From Desulfarculales bacterium UBA696 (GTDB lineage Bacteria > Desulfobacterota > Syntrophobacteria > Syntrophobacterales > Syntrophobacteraceae), in assembly GCA_002298995.1 (NCBI GenBank), contig DBMO01000053.1, positions 1 to 20,012 of the forward strand: a DNA stretch of 20,012 nucleotides, in the 5' to 3' direction. Shown piece after piece: positions 13,209 to 20,012 of this stretch. Within the stretch, counting starts at the first letter, position 1, and each line of letters begins with the position of its first letter. The position numbers and the translations under genes were made by a program. The notes beneath the pieces were generated by a model. The model was not told the origin of the DNA. It made no database searches and saw only the letters and a program-made list of their open reading frames with translations.

Positions 13209-15170
13209 TCAGTTCCCATCCTCCAGAACCTCGTGGGTCTTTACCGGCTCTTCGACCCCTTTTACCTTTATGAGGCCCATTGAGCGCGTGGGGATTGTGG
13301 GGTGGATTAGTTCGTAGGTTCTTTGCGATATGAGGATGCCGCCGACGGGGGCGTGGGATTCAAGCCTTTTGGCGAGGTTGACCGCCGCGCCGAGTACGGT
13401 GTAGGAGAGCCTTCTGGATGATCCCATGTTGCCTACCACGACTTCTCCGGTGTTGATGCCGACTCGGATTTGCAGTGGAAAGCCTCCCTTATCGAGCCAT
13501 TTCTTGTTCAGTTCGCGCGCTTTTTGCTGCATGGCGGATGCTGCCCGGACGGCCCGAATCGCATGATCGGGCAGGGTTTCCGGGTCGCCGAAAAACACCA
13601 TCAAGCCGTCTCCGATATACTTGTCCACCGTTCCCTGGCAGGAAAAGACCACTTCCACCATTGTCTCGAAGTATTCGTTCAAAAAGGAGCGTATTTTGTC
13701 CGGCGATAAGGTTGAAGAATAATGGGTGAAATCCTTTATGTCGCTAAAAAGGATCGTCAGTTCTTTTCGCTGGCCTTTCTCGATAATTGAGGGGTCCGCC
13801 AGTAAGCGCTTTACAAGGGCGGGCGGAAAATAGGACTCGAAGGACCTTCTAAGGGCCTCCTTTTCCTTTTGGTCCTGAAAGAAGCTCCAGGCAAGGATGA
13901 GCGAAGCGGCCGAGGCGGAGGATGCGGCGGGACCAACGACATCGATAATCAACCCCTGGTACAAAAAGAGCATGAGCGCCCCGCCGGCGCATCCCGCCAG
14001 CAGCAGTACGGATCCTGCGAAAAAGGGCAAGGGAGACAGCCGCAGGGATATCAGCAGCAGGAGCAGCACCATTGCCGCTTCGATAACGGTAACGGCCGCC
14101 CTCGGGACTTCTTTAACAAAACTTTGAGAGATAATGGTCTGGATTACCGTTGCGTGAAGGCCGCTCAGGGGGAAATTCACGTCCACCGGAACAGGTCCGG
14201 TGTCTCTGCCTGCAGTAGACACATCGGAGATGACGGCAATTTTTCCGGAAAGCTCATCTGCCCACATTTCGAGATCTTCGCGGTCATTCGATGCCAAATA
14301 GATTTGGGCGAAGCTGTAATGCCGCATGGTTTCCCAGGGGCCGATGAAGTTGACGATCATGTTCCCCCGGCTGTCAATCGGGATGATGATATCGCGGGGC
14401 CGGCCTCCGGGGGGACGGGCCCCCTCGATCCTTACTTCCTGTCCAGGCCTGACCGTGATCTGCTCGGGGCCTACTCCGAGATAGTCGCAGGCGACCCTGA
14501 AACCCAGGCTTGGATAGAAGCCGTCATTATAGCGGATCAAGAGCGGCACTCTACGGGTCACTCCATCGCGGTCGCTTTGCAGGCTGATGCTGCCCAAGCC
14601 TCGAGAGGCCGCGGTAAGGCGCGGAAAGGTGATCAGGGGCTTTGTCCCCGAATAGAACTCTCCACCGTCGCCTTCGACTTTTATTTTCCACCGGATCTCA
14701 GCAAGGCAGTCGCGAACATCGGGGGCAATCAGCGCTTCGCGCTCCCTGCCTTCCGGGGTCAGTGCGAAAGCGAGGCCGAAGTAGACAGTTCGGGCATCTG
14801 CGGCTGCGTCGATGATTGTCTTGTCATCTTCCTGGTTGGTCTCGGCGGCGAAGATAAAGTCGTAAGCCTGGGCCGCAATGCCCATGGAAGTCAGGTTACG
14901 GATGACGCGGGCGTAATGAGAGCGCTGGAGGTAAAAGGTCCCGAGCTGGCGGATGGCCGTGTTGTTAAGGTCCACGTGCACAACGGTGCCGTCGTAGGGC
15001 GGGCGCAATGAGGCAAGGGAGGAGCGCAGGAGAAAACAGGCATCGAATACCTGGGAGTTCCAGGTCTCAAACTGTCCTGGAAAGAGCTGGAATAGGAGCT
15101 GAACGAATGCGAAGGCGACGGCGGCCACGATTGTGAGCCCCCGCGCCCTCTTCCTGCTATTTGTGTTCAA
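13209..15170 (-). CDS. CHASE2-domain membrane-bound class III adenylate/guanylate cyclase
   Basis: With a TTG start at 15170 (AGGA about 8 nt upstream) the product has 653 residues. A start at 15218 or a GTG at 15119 is also possible. Order: basic 'RKRAR', membrane helix (12-30), periplasmic CHASE2 sensor (about 35-355), three closely spaced helices (about 358-430), short linker, class III cyclase domain (about 465-610). Metal-binding Asp477 ('FSDIKDFT') and Asp521 ('GDGLMVFF'), Lys517, Thr591, Asn598 and Arg602 are present. The Lys/Thr pair is the pattern of class IIIb adenylate cyclases, so it should be catalytically competent, probably making cAMP in response to a periplasmic cue. The usual GDxVN aspartate is Ala595, a mild oddity. 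The start overlaps the DUF4384 gene, implying co-transcription. Confidence 0.9.
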   Translation of the reverse strand: MNTNSRKRARGLTIVAAVAFAFVQLLFQLFPGQFETWNSQVFDACFLLRSSLASLRPPYDGTVVHVDLNNTAIRQLGTFYLQRSHYARVIRNLTSMGIAAQAYDFIFAAETNQEDDKTIIDAAADARTVYFGLAFALTPEGREREALIAPDVRDCLAEIRWKIKVEGDGGEFYSGTKPLITFPRLTAASRGLGSISLQSDRDGVTRRVPLLIRYNDGFYPSLGFRVACDYLGVGPEQITVRPGQEVRIEGARPPGGRPRDIIIPIDSRGNMIVNFIGPWETMRHYSFAQIYLASNDREDLEMWADELSGKIAVISDVSTAGRDTGPVPVDVNFPLSGLHATVIQTIISQSFVKEVPRAAVTVIEAAMVLLLLLISLRLSPLPFFAGSVLLLAGCAGGALMLFLYQGLIIDVVGPAASSASAASLILAWSFFQDQKEKEALRRSFESYFPPALVKRLLADPSIIEKGQRKELTILFSDIKDFTHYSSTLSPDKIRSFLNEYFETMVEVVFSCQGTVDKYIGDGLMVFFGDPETLPDHAIRAVRAASAMQQKARELNKKWLDKGGFPLQIRVGINTGEVVVGNMGSSRRLSYTVLGAAVNLAKRLESHAPVGGILISQRTYELIHPTIPTRSMGLIKVKGVEEPVKTHEVLEDGN

Positions 15171-15864
15171 TGGTGTAGGTCCTGGCAACGAACCCGGTCG
15201 ATGCAATTTCGTCGGCAAAAGAGGAGATATCCATTCTTTTGGGACCTTCGCCCGGAATGATCTCCCTTACAGCGCCCCCGATGGGTACGGGCCGCTCGGC
15301 CGGCGAGGTAAACTCACGGTGTTCTTTCCTGAGAGCGCGGATCCGGTCCAAAACGACCTTCGAAGCCTCGGCCCGCTCGGCAGGGCTGCCGGACTCGCAC
15401 CGCAGGTAGTCCTTCTCCAAATCGGCGAGCCTTTTTGGCGAAGCGACAAGATAGAAAGATTCACGCCCCGGATTATTGTCCAGCTTGAACCAGGCATCCC
15501 CGCGAGGAATATAGTACTTGCGCTCCGGCCGGTAATCGCTTTCAAACTGCGCGAGCGTGTAGGGGAAGAGGAGTTTCAGGCCATCCTTCGGGTTGTAGTG
15601 AAAGACGTAGACGAAACACTTTTTTCGGAGTTCGACCATCATTTTGAGCTGGTCGCCGGATTTTAGGGCGGTATCCTGCTTCACCGGCACGGGATCGCCG
15701 AGGCCCGGACCTGAAGTAGCAAAGGCCCATCTGAATTCCACCTCCGGATCTTTTTGGGCCGCGCGTTCATCTGCCGCCGAGGCGAGCGCCGGGATAATCG
15801 AAAGCAGGCAGATCAAGACAGCCCAGGTACACTTCGTCCGAAAGATCATGGTGTATAGCCTCAT
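15157..15864 (-). CDS. Exported DUF4384-type protein
   Basis: A 235-residue protein with a Sec signal peptide (M1-A30, 'VLICLLSIIPALASA'). A DUF4384-like region follows (about 65-150: 'LKSGDQLKMMVELRKKCFVYVFHYNPKDGLKLLFP', then 'YIPRGDAWFKLDNNPGRESFYLVAS'). In known proteins this domain often sits C-terminal to caspase-like or protein-kinase domains and has no assigned activity. The C-terminal 85 residues are charged and possibly helical ('ASKVVLDRIRALRKEHREF'). The start at 15864 lies 4 nt after the flavoprotein stop, with GGTGA just upstream; an ATG at 15882 would overlap that gene. It sits between the flavoprotein and cyclase genes in a tight minus-strand run, and a caspase-like gene lies upstream. 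Cell location: periplasm, or outer-membrane-associated. Confidence 0.82.
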   Translation of the reverse strand: MRLYTMIFRTKCTWAVLICLLSIIPALASAADERAAQKDPEVEFRWAFATSGPGLGDPVPVKQDTALKSGDQLKMMVELRKKCFVYVFHYNPKDGLKLLFPYTLAQFESDYRPERKYYIPRGDAWFKLDNNPGRESFYLVASPKRLADLEKDYLRCESGSPAERAEASKVVLDRIRALRKEHREFTSPAERPVPIGGAVREIIPGEGPKRMDISSFADEIASTGFVARTYTIEHK

Positions 15865-15868
15865 CGAC

Positions 15869-16450
15869 TCACCCGTTCCCATGCAATTTTTTGATCAGCC
15901 AGGCCATATTCGCGCCCAGCACCTTCATTGTCCGGATGCCTTCCTCGTCTTTTTCCACGTCGCCCTTATTGAGCCCGAACCCTATATTCCAGTAAGACGA
16001 TCCCGGCACAATCATCTGGCTTATGAAAAAGAAATGGTTGATCGAATCGAAGACGTGAATGGCCCCGGCCCGGCGCACGGCGACCACGGCAGCACCCACT
16101 TTTCGCTTGAGCAGGTCCCCGCTGGCCTTTGAGACAAAGCCCGCGCGGTCGATAAGGGCCTTCATCTCCGCGGTGACGTCGCTAAAATAGGTTGGAGATC
16201 CCAGAATGATGCCGTCTGCCTCGATCATCTTTTCCATGCAGGAATTAAGGTAATCGTTATCGAAGACGCAGCGGCCGTTCTTTTTCTCGATGCACTTGAA
16301 GCAGGCGCGGCAGCCGTGTATTTCCTGCCCCGCAAGCTGGACCAGCTCGGTTTGTATGCCTTCGGCCTCTAGTTCCTTTAATATGTAGTTTATAAGAATT
16401 GCGGTATTGCCGTCTTTTCTCGCGCTTCCGTTAAATGCGACAACTTTCAT
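15869..16450 (-). CDS. NADPH-dependent FMN reductase / iron-sulfur flavoprotein (Isf-like)
   Basis: A 193-residue flavodoxin-like protein. 'FNGSARKDGNT' (6-16) is the FMN phosphate-binding loop and 'GSPTYFSDVTAEMKALIDR' (84-102) is the family's flavin-contact segment. Cysteines 47, 50, 53 and 61 (C-x2-C-x2-C-x7-C) form the compact motif that holds a [4Fe-4S] cluster in archaeal and bacterial iron-sulfur flavoproteins, so it is likely a cytoplasmic electron carrier or NAD(P)H:acceptor oxidoreductase. The start at 16450 follows GGAGA by about 9 nt and gives the standard 'MKVVAFNGS' beginning; an in-frame start at 16492 would add unrelated residues. It is the first gene of a close-packed run with the DUF4384 and cyclase genes. 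Confidence 0.9.
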   Translation of the reverse strand: MKVVAFNGSARKDGNTAILINYILKELEAEGIQTELVQLAGQEIHGCRACFKCIEKKNGRCVFDNDYLNSCMEKMIEADGIILGSPTYFSDVTAEMKALIDRAGFVSKASGDLLKRKVGAAVVAVRRAGAIHVFDSINHFFFISQMIVPGSSYWNIGFGLNKGDVEKDEEGIRTMKVLGANMAWLIKKLHGNG

Positions 16451-16569
16451 GTTGTTTGTTCTCCATTTGTGGCGTGCAACCGTCGCGGGCACAATAAAGC
16501 TTTGCCCACCCTACAACTGGTTTTATTTAAGGATAAGCCCTTAATCTTGAACGCAACTCCGTATTAGCG
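16451..16569. other. Short intergenic region with a dispersed repeat
   Basis: This separates the caspase-FGE gene from the flavoprotein gene (both minus strand). It holds one copy (16533-16564) of a 32-nt sequence that also occurs at 6613-6644 with 26 of 32 matches, including 14 identical bases CTTGAACGCAACTC. No clear terminator is seen, so read-through from the caspase gene is possible. Confidence 0.55.
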
Positions 16570-18300
16570 CTAAGGCTCGCGGACGAGCCTGAATCCCAGA
16601 TTGTCGTTCATGCCCTCGGGCAGGCCGCTCCCGCGTATCGCGCAGCGGACGGCGTCCGGACCTCCGTGCCAGAAGCCGCCCCGAATGACTCGGCTTTGCC
16701 CCACGCTTTCATCCGAAAATAACGGGTTTTTCTGGTCATGGCGGACGTAGGAGTCTACGCTGTAGACGTCCGCGCACCAGTTGGAAACGTTTCCGAGCAT
16801 GTCATAGAGCCCAAAGGCGTTTGGTTGGAACGACCCGACCGGAGCGGTTGCGGCGTAACCGTCATCACAGTCGTGCACGTGATCGATGCCGAACTGCTTT
16901 TTGGCGGTGAGGTCCGCCACGTTTTCATACGTGCAGGCCTTGAGTGGATCGTTTCCCCAATAGCGCGAAGCATCGGAGCCGGCCCTGGCTGCGAATTCCC
17001 ATTCGGCTTCGGTTGGAAGCCGGAACGTGTACTGCCCTCCGTTTTGCCCCATCAGCCATTGAGCGAAGTTGTTGGCATCCCACCAGGTTACGAAGACCGC
17101 GGGCTGGGTGTCGCCGTTTAGCGAATGCCCCTGGTAGTTCCTGCTGTCGTGGTCTGGGCGAAATTTCTTGAACTGCCCGTTTGTTATCTCTGTCTTGCTC
17201 ATCCAGAAGCCGTCGACGCAAACTTCGTGAACCGGGCCCTCATCCTCGGAGCGGCCTTTTTCGGTCTGAGGGCTTCCCATAAGATAGCATCCACCCTGCA
17301 CCCATATAAATTCCAGGCCGGTAACGGGCTCTCTCCAGGTTTTGAAGCTCTTGACGGGCTTTTCGCTTCTCGATACCGGCTCGACTCTGGCAGGGTTGGT
17401 CTTGTCGCCGGACGATGCAATTTGTCCCGCCGAGGATGTGGCCGGCTGATCGGGCGATGCCGTACGGGCGGGCGGCGGGGTCAGAAAGTAGAAGTCGCCT
17501 TCGAGGGATGATGACTCCCAGGGTACTTGTTTCCCGCGCGTAGCCTCGCGGACTGCCGATCGTACCTGCTTGAAGACGTCCTCGATCTTCATTCCCGGCT
17601 GCCGCATAGCCTTCATCAGCTCCCCCGTGTAGACGCCGTTTTCCCCCGCGCCGTCATTTGCCACCGATCCGGGCGAAGTTGCATAGGCTATCAGGGTGCC
17701 GCTCGGGGCGCTTACCGATGCCAGCCCTTGTGAGACCGACCGGAAGCTTCGAGCGAAGGGATTGTCGCGGCAGGCGTCCAGGACGACGATATTTAAGCGG
17801 TTGCGCGCGAAATCCATCTCGGCGAGTACCGCCCCCATATCAACCGCTTCGTATTCGACCTGCTTTTCGTGCTCGATCGCCGCGCCTACGGGGATAAGGT
17901 AGTTATGACCTCCCACCTGCACGCCGTGTCCCGCGAAGTAGAAAAGTCCAACTCCGCCCTTCTGGAGCTTCTGGCCAAGGGACTGGATTTCCCTTTTCAT
18001 CCCTTTTTGATCCAGGTCCTCGTGCAGTGATACGTCAAACCCAAGTTCCTGGAGCGACCTGGCCATCTGGCGGGCGTCATTTATCGGGTTCCTGAGGGGC
18101 GCCGAAGCGTAGGCGCCGTTGCCGATGACAAGAGCGGTGCGCCTTTCCGGCTGGTCGGAAGCCAACGGGGAGAGCTGGGCGCAAAACCCCGGGGCGGCGA
18201 AAAAAGAACCGCTCGATATTGCGGCCAGAAAACAAATGGAAAATGGTAATTTCCTTAATAGAACGTAGTAGGCGCGATTTTCCCTGCTAGCGCAGCGCAT
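16570..18300 (-). CDS. Exported caspase-like (peptidase C14) protein with C-terminal FGE/SUMF1-like domain
   Basis: The 576-residue product, from the ATG at 18300, has a signal peptide (hydrophobic 'LPFSICFLAAISSGSFFAAPGFCA', cleavage near residue 41). A caspase p20-like domain follows (about 54-275). The catalytic dyad is intact: His125 in 'FYFAGHGVQ' and Cys177 in 'VVLDACRDNPF'. A Ser/Pro/Thr-rich linker (276-318) leads to a formylglycine-generating-enzyme-type domain (about 325-576) with 'GCYLMGS', 'EITNGQFKKF', 'RLPTEAEWEFAARAG', 'GLYDMLGNVSNWCADVY' and 'RVIRGGFWHGG'. The FGE active-site cysteine pair is incomplete (only Cys553 near the expected place), so this domain is more likely a binding or scaffold module. 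An in-frame ATG at 18381 would add 27 residues before the signal peptide. Its cleavage target is unknown. The cyclase, DUF4384 and flavoprotein genes lie downstream on the same strand. Confidence 0.88.
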   Translation of the reverse strand: MRCASRENRAYYVLLRKLPFSICFLAAISSGSFFAAPGFCAQLSPLASDQPERRTALVIGNGAYASAPLRNPINDARQMARSLQELGFDVSLHEDLDQKGMKREIQSLGQKLQKGGVGLFYFAGHGVQVGGHNYLIPVGAAIEHEKQVEYEAVDMGAVLAEMDFARNRLNIVVLDACRDNPFARSFRSVSQGLASVSAPSGTLIAYATSPGSVANDGAGENGVYTGELMKAMRQPGMKIEDVFKQVRSAVREATRGKQVPWESSSLEGDFYFLTPPPARTASPDQPATSSAGQIASSGDKTNPARVEPVSRSEKPVKSFKTWREPVTGLEFIWVQGGCYLMGSPQTEKGRSEDEGPVHEVCVDGFWMSKTEITNGQFKKFRPDHDSRNYQGHSLNGDTQPAVFVTWWDANNFAQWLMGQNGGQYTFRLPTEAEWEFAARAGSDASRYWGNDPLKACTYENVADLTAKKQFGIDHVHDCDDGYAATAPVGSFQPNAFGLYDMLGNVSNWCADVYSVDSYVRHDQKNPLFSDESVGQSRVIRGGFWHGGPDAVRCAIRGSGLPEGMNDNLGFRLVREP

Positions 18301-18675
18301 TTGAGGCCACCATCCTTTTTTCTGAAGTAAAAAGGGGAGATCTCCCTCGGCAAGGCAGAACTCCCCGAAAACTCGGCTCATATAGAGATTAGCGATATAC
18401 GTCCAACATTTGCTGGGATCATTTCAACAACCCATTTTTGTCCCGGACCGCGAGCCACGCGCGCCCAAGCCTTCAGACCGGGCAATTATAAGTAACATCA
18501 ATCAGGTATTCAATGAAAAAGCTCTAAATTCCCTGTGCGAAACAGGCCGGAAACATTACAATACCAGCCATCCGTAATCCGGGTGACTTATTCACATCCA
18601 GGTAGGTTTCCAATGAGCTGCCGAGTGGATCACGGCGAATTAGATAAATCCAGCAACCGCATCCGGTAGAGAAAA
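18301..18675. other. Divergent intergenic region (caspase-FGE / glycogen synthase)
   Basis: About 375 nt with no supported gene. It should contain the promoters of both divergent genes, but no convincing -35/-10 pair stands out. No long repeat, tRNA or recognised riboswitch was seen. Confidence 0.6.
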
Positions 18676-19896
18676 ATGAAAATTGCCATTCTCACAAACG
18701 AATGTCCGCCCAATATCTACGGAGGAGCCGGGGTACACGTCGGCCACCTCATGGGTGAACTGCGCATGGCTGAAGACGGGGCTCATGAAGTTCAGGTGCT
18801 CTGTTTCGGGAGTCAAAACGAGCAGCTCCCCGGCCTCAAGATACAGGGAATCGAGCCCGGTCGCCTGTTTAGGCTAAAGGACCCTGGATTCGATAAGGTA
18901 GCCGATGCCCTGGCGCGCGATATCCTGATGGCGGGCACGCTCGACCGGGCCGACGTAATCCACTGCCATACTTGGTACACGCATTTTGCCGGCTGCCTGC
19001 TAAAACAGCTCCTGCGAGCCCCGCTGGTCCTTACAACCCACTCGCTCGAACCGCACCGTCCCTGGAAGGAAGAACAGCTCGGCCCCGCTTACAAGGTCAG
19101 CGGCTGGCTCGAAGAAACCGCCTATCGAAACGCCGACGGGGTTATAGCCGTATCGGGGGCGATGAAAAAAGACGTCCAGGAGCTCTACGGAGTTCCTCCG
19201 GAAAAGATTCGAGTGATCTACAACGGGATAGACACCTCCGTCTACACTCCGCGGGGCGACCGGACGGTCCTCCATAAATATGGGATAGACCCCGAGAAGC
19301 CGTTCCTGCTGTTCGTCGGAAGGATCACGAGGCAGAAGGGGATAATTCACCTGGTCCGCGCGATTCGCCACCTCATTCCGGGAGCGCAGGCCGTGCTGTG
19401 CGCCGGGGCGCCCGACACCCCGGAGATCGGGTGGGAGATGGAAACAGAGGTCGAGAAAGCAAGAAGGGAAACCGCCAATCCGATCATCTGGATTCCCGGC
19501 TTTTTGCCGAAAGAGGAAATAACGAGTCTCTACGCCCTTGCCTCCATGCTGGTCTGCCCCTCGATCTACGAACCTTTCGGCCTCATAAACGTCGAAGCCA
19601 TGGCCTGCGAGACACCTGTCGTGGGCTCGGCAGTTGGCGGGATTCCCGAAATAATAGTTGAAGGCGAAACAGGCTTTCTTGTCCCCTTTGAGCCCCTGGG
19701 AGAGAATAATCCCGAGCCCAGAGATCCCGAAAAATTTTCCAAAGACCTCGCCGATGCAATAAATCGCCTCCTGTCCGAGCCCGCCCTGGTCCGAGAGATG
19801 GGTGCAAAAGGCCGCACGCGGGCCGAAGAAGTATTCAGTTGGAAGAGCATCGCCCAGCAGACGCTGGAGTTTTACAAAGAGCTGGCGGAGCGCTAG
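18676..19896 (+). CDS. glgA: GT4 glycogen synthase, actinobacterial-type (GlgA/GlgM family)
   Basis: A 406-residue GT-B glycosyltransferase of family 4. The N-terminal 'TNECPPNIYGGAGVHVGHL' (7-25) is the acceptor/donor glycine loop, and 'VIHCHTWYTHFAG' and 'LVLTTHSLEPHRPWK' are characteristic of the Corynebacterium-type glycogen synthases. The C-terminal half has 'LLFVGRITRQKG', 'CPSIYEPFGLINVEAMACETPVV' with the E-x7-E pair (Glu299, Glu307), and 'GGIPEIIVEGETGFLV'. Members use ADP-glucose to extend alpha-1,4-glucan, or to make maltose-1-phosphate (GlgM); which applies here cannot be decided. The start at 18676 has only a weak AGAG upstream. No other glycogen gene is present before the window ends. 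Confidence 0.9.
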   Translation: MKIAILTNECPPNIYGGAGVHVGHLMGELRMAEDGAHEVQVLCFGSQNEQLPGLKIQGIEPGRLFRLKDPGFDKVADALARDILMAGTLDRADVIHCHTWYTHFAGCLLKQLLRAPLVLTTHSLEPHRPWKEEQLGPAYKVSGWLEETAYRNADGVIAVSGAMKKDVQELYGVPPEKIRVIYNGIDTSVYTPRGDRTVLHKYGIDPEKPFLLFVGRITRQKGIIHLVRAIRHLIPGAQAVLCAGAPDTPEIGWEMETEVEKARRETANPIIWIPGFLPKEEITSLYALASMLVCPSIYEPFGLINVEAMACETPVVGSAVGGIPEIIVEGETGFLVPFEPLGENNPEPRDPEKFSKDLADAINRLLSEPALVREMGAKGRTRAEEVFSWKSIAQQTLEFYKELAER

Positions 19897-20012
19897 TTGC
19901 CTGTTGCCATGTTGCGGCACGGTCAGGGGGGGCTGTTGCGCAAATCAGATTTGGATTCACGTTCCGGGACGGTATCGAAAATCGTCTTTCCCGCAGCGCT
20001 TCTGGGCGGGAA
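19897..20012. other. Window end, downstream of the glycogen synthase gene
   Basis: No gene is seen. TTCCCGC (19988-19994) can pair with GCGGGAA (20006-20012), a possible terminator stem cut by the window end. Confidence 0.35.

Noticed and set aside
13380..13450. Loss of cyclase activity because the GDxVN aspartate is Ala595
   Set aside because: Residue matching shows that this Asp is not the base-recognising one. The position seven residues before Asn598 is Thr591, the usual class IIIb residue, and both metal aspartates are present.
13869..15011. 380-codon plus-strand open frame
   Set aside because: It is the complement of the CHASE2-cyclase gene, which has clear domains and catalytic residues. 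The antisense frame has low-complexity composition and no family features.
15155..15170. Frameshift or gene fusion between DUF4384 and the cyclase
   Set aside because: Both products have complete ends, and the overlap is a normal short translational overlap. The cyclase has its own basic N-terminus and first membrane helix.

Overview
The window looks like a chromosomal segment from a Gram-negative bacterium. There is an outer-membrane beta-barrel ending in Phe, several Sec-exported proteins and ordinary housekeeping genes. The mix (RadA-HIT pair, TolB/FlgO-like plus FG-GAP protein beside a large porin, CHASE2 cyclase, actinobacterial-type glycogen synthase) suggests a deltaproteobacterial (Desulfobacterota-like) lineage. 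This is inferred from gene content only; there is no rRNA or other marker. No transposase, integrase, phage gene, tRNA or cas gene was found.

Layout. (1) 1-1836: the 3' end of a large surface protein made of 92-residue Ig-like repeats with a lectin-like C-terminal domain, then a terminator. (2) 2029-3857: radA and a HIT-family gene, overlapping by ATGA. (3) 3858-4569: a repeat-rich intergenic region with two inverted hairpins that covary, a dispersed GGTCTCCCGACC-type hairpin family, and a CRISPR-like array of four 28-nt repeats at an exact 61-nt period. (4) 4544-5434, minus: a PrmA-like methyltransferase whose last seven codons and stop lie inside the first repeat of that array. (5) 5548-7052: four tandem paralogous genes for small, cysteine-free, Sec-exported proteins of about 85-87 residues. 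(6) 7191-9005, minus: an exported TolB/FlgO-like plus FG-GAP protein, divergent from a 611-residue outer-membrane porin-like protein at 9553-11388. (7) 11739-12983: moeA. (8) 18300-13209, minus, in transcription order: a caspase-like/FGE-like exported protein, an iron-sulfur flavoprotein, a DUF4384-type exported protein and a CHASE2-class III nucleotide cyclase. (9) 18676-19896: a GT4 glycogen synthase.

How the genes may work together. The last three genes of the minus-strand cluster (flavoprotein, DUF4384, cyclase) overlap or nearly touch and probably form one transcript. The caspase-FGE gene lies 119 nt upstream. Caspase, FGE-like, DUF4384 and cyclase domains together suggest an envelope-sensing or signalling module, but this is inference. 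The small exported proteins have no recognisable maturation, export or immunity partner nearby.

The two most unusual items are the CRISPR-like array whose repeat doubles as the 3' end of the methyltransferase gene, and the tandem family of secreted peptides with nearly invariant ends and variable middles.
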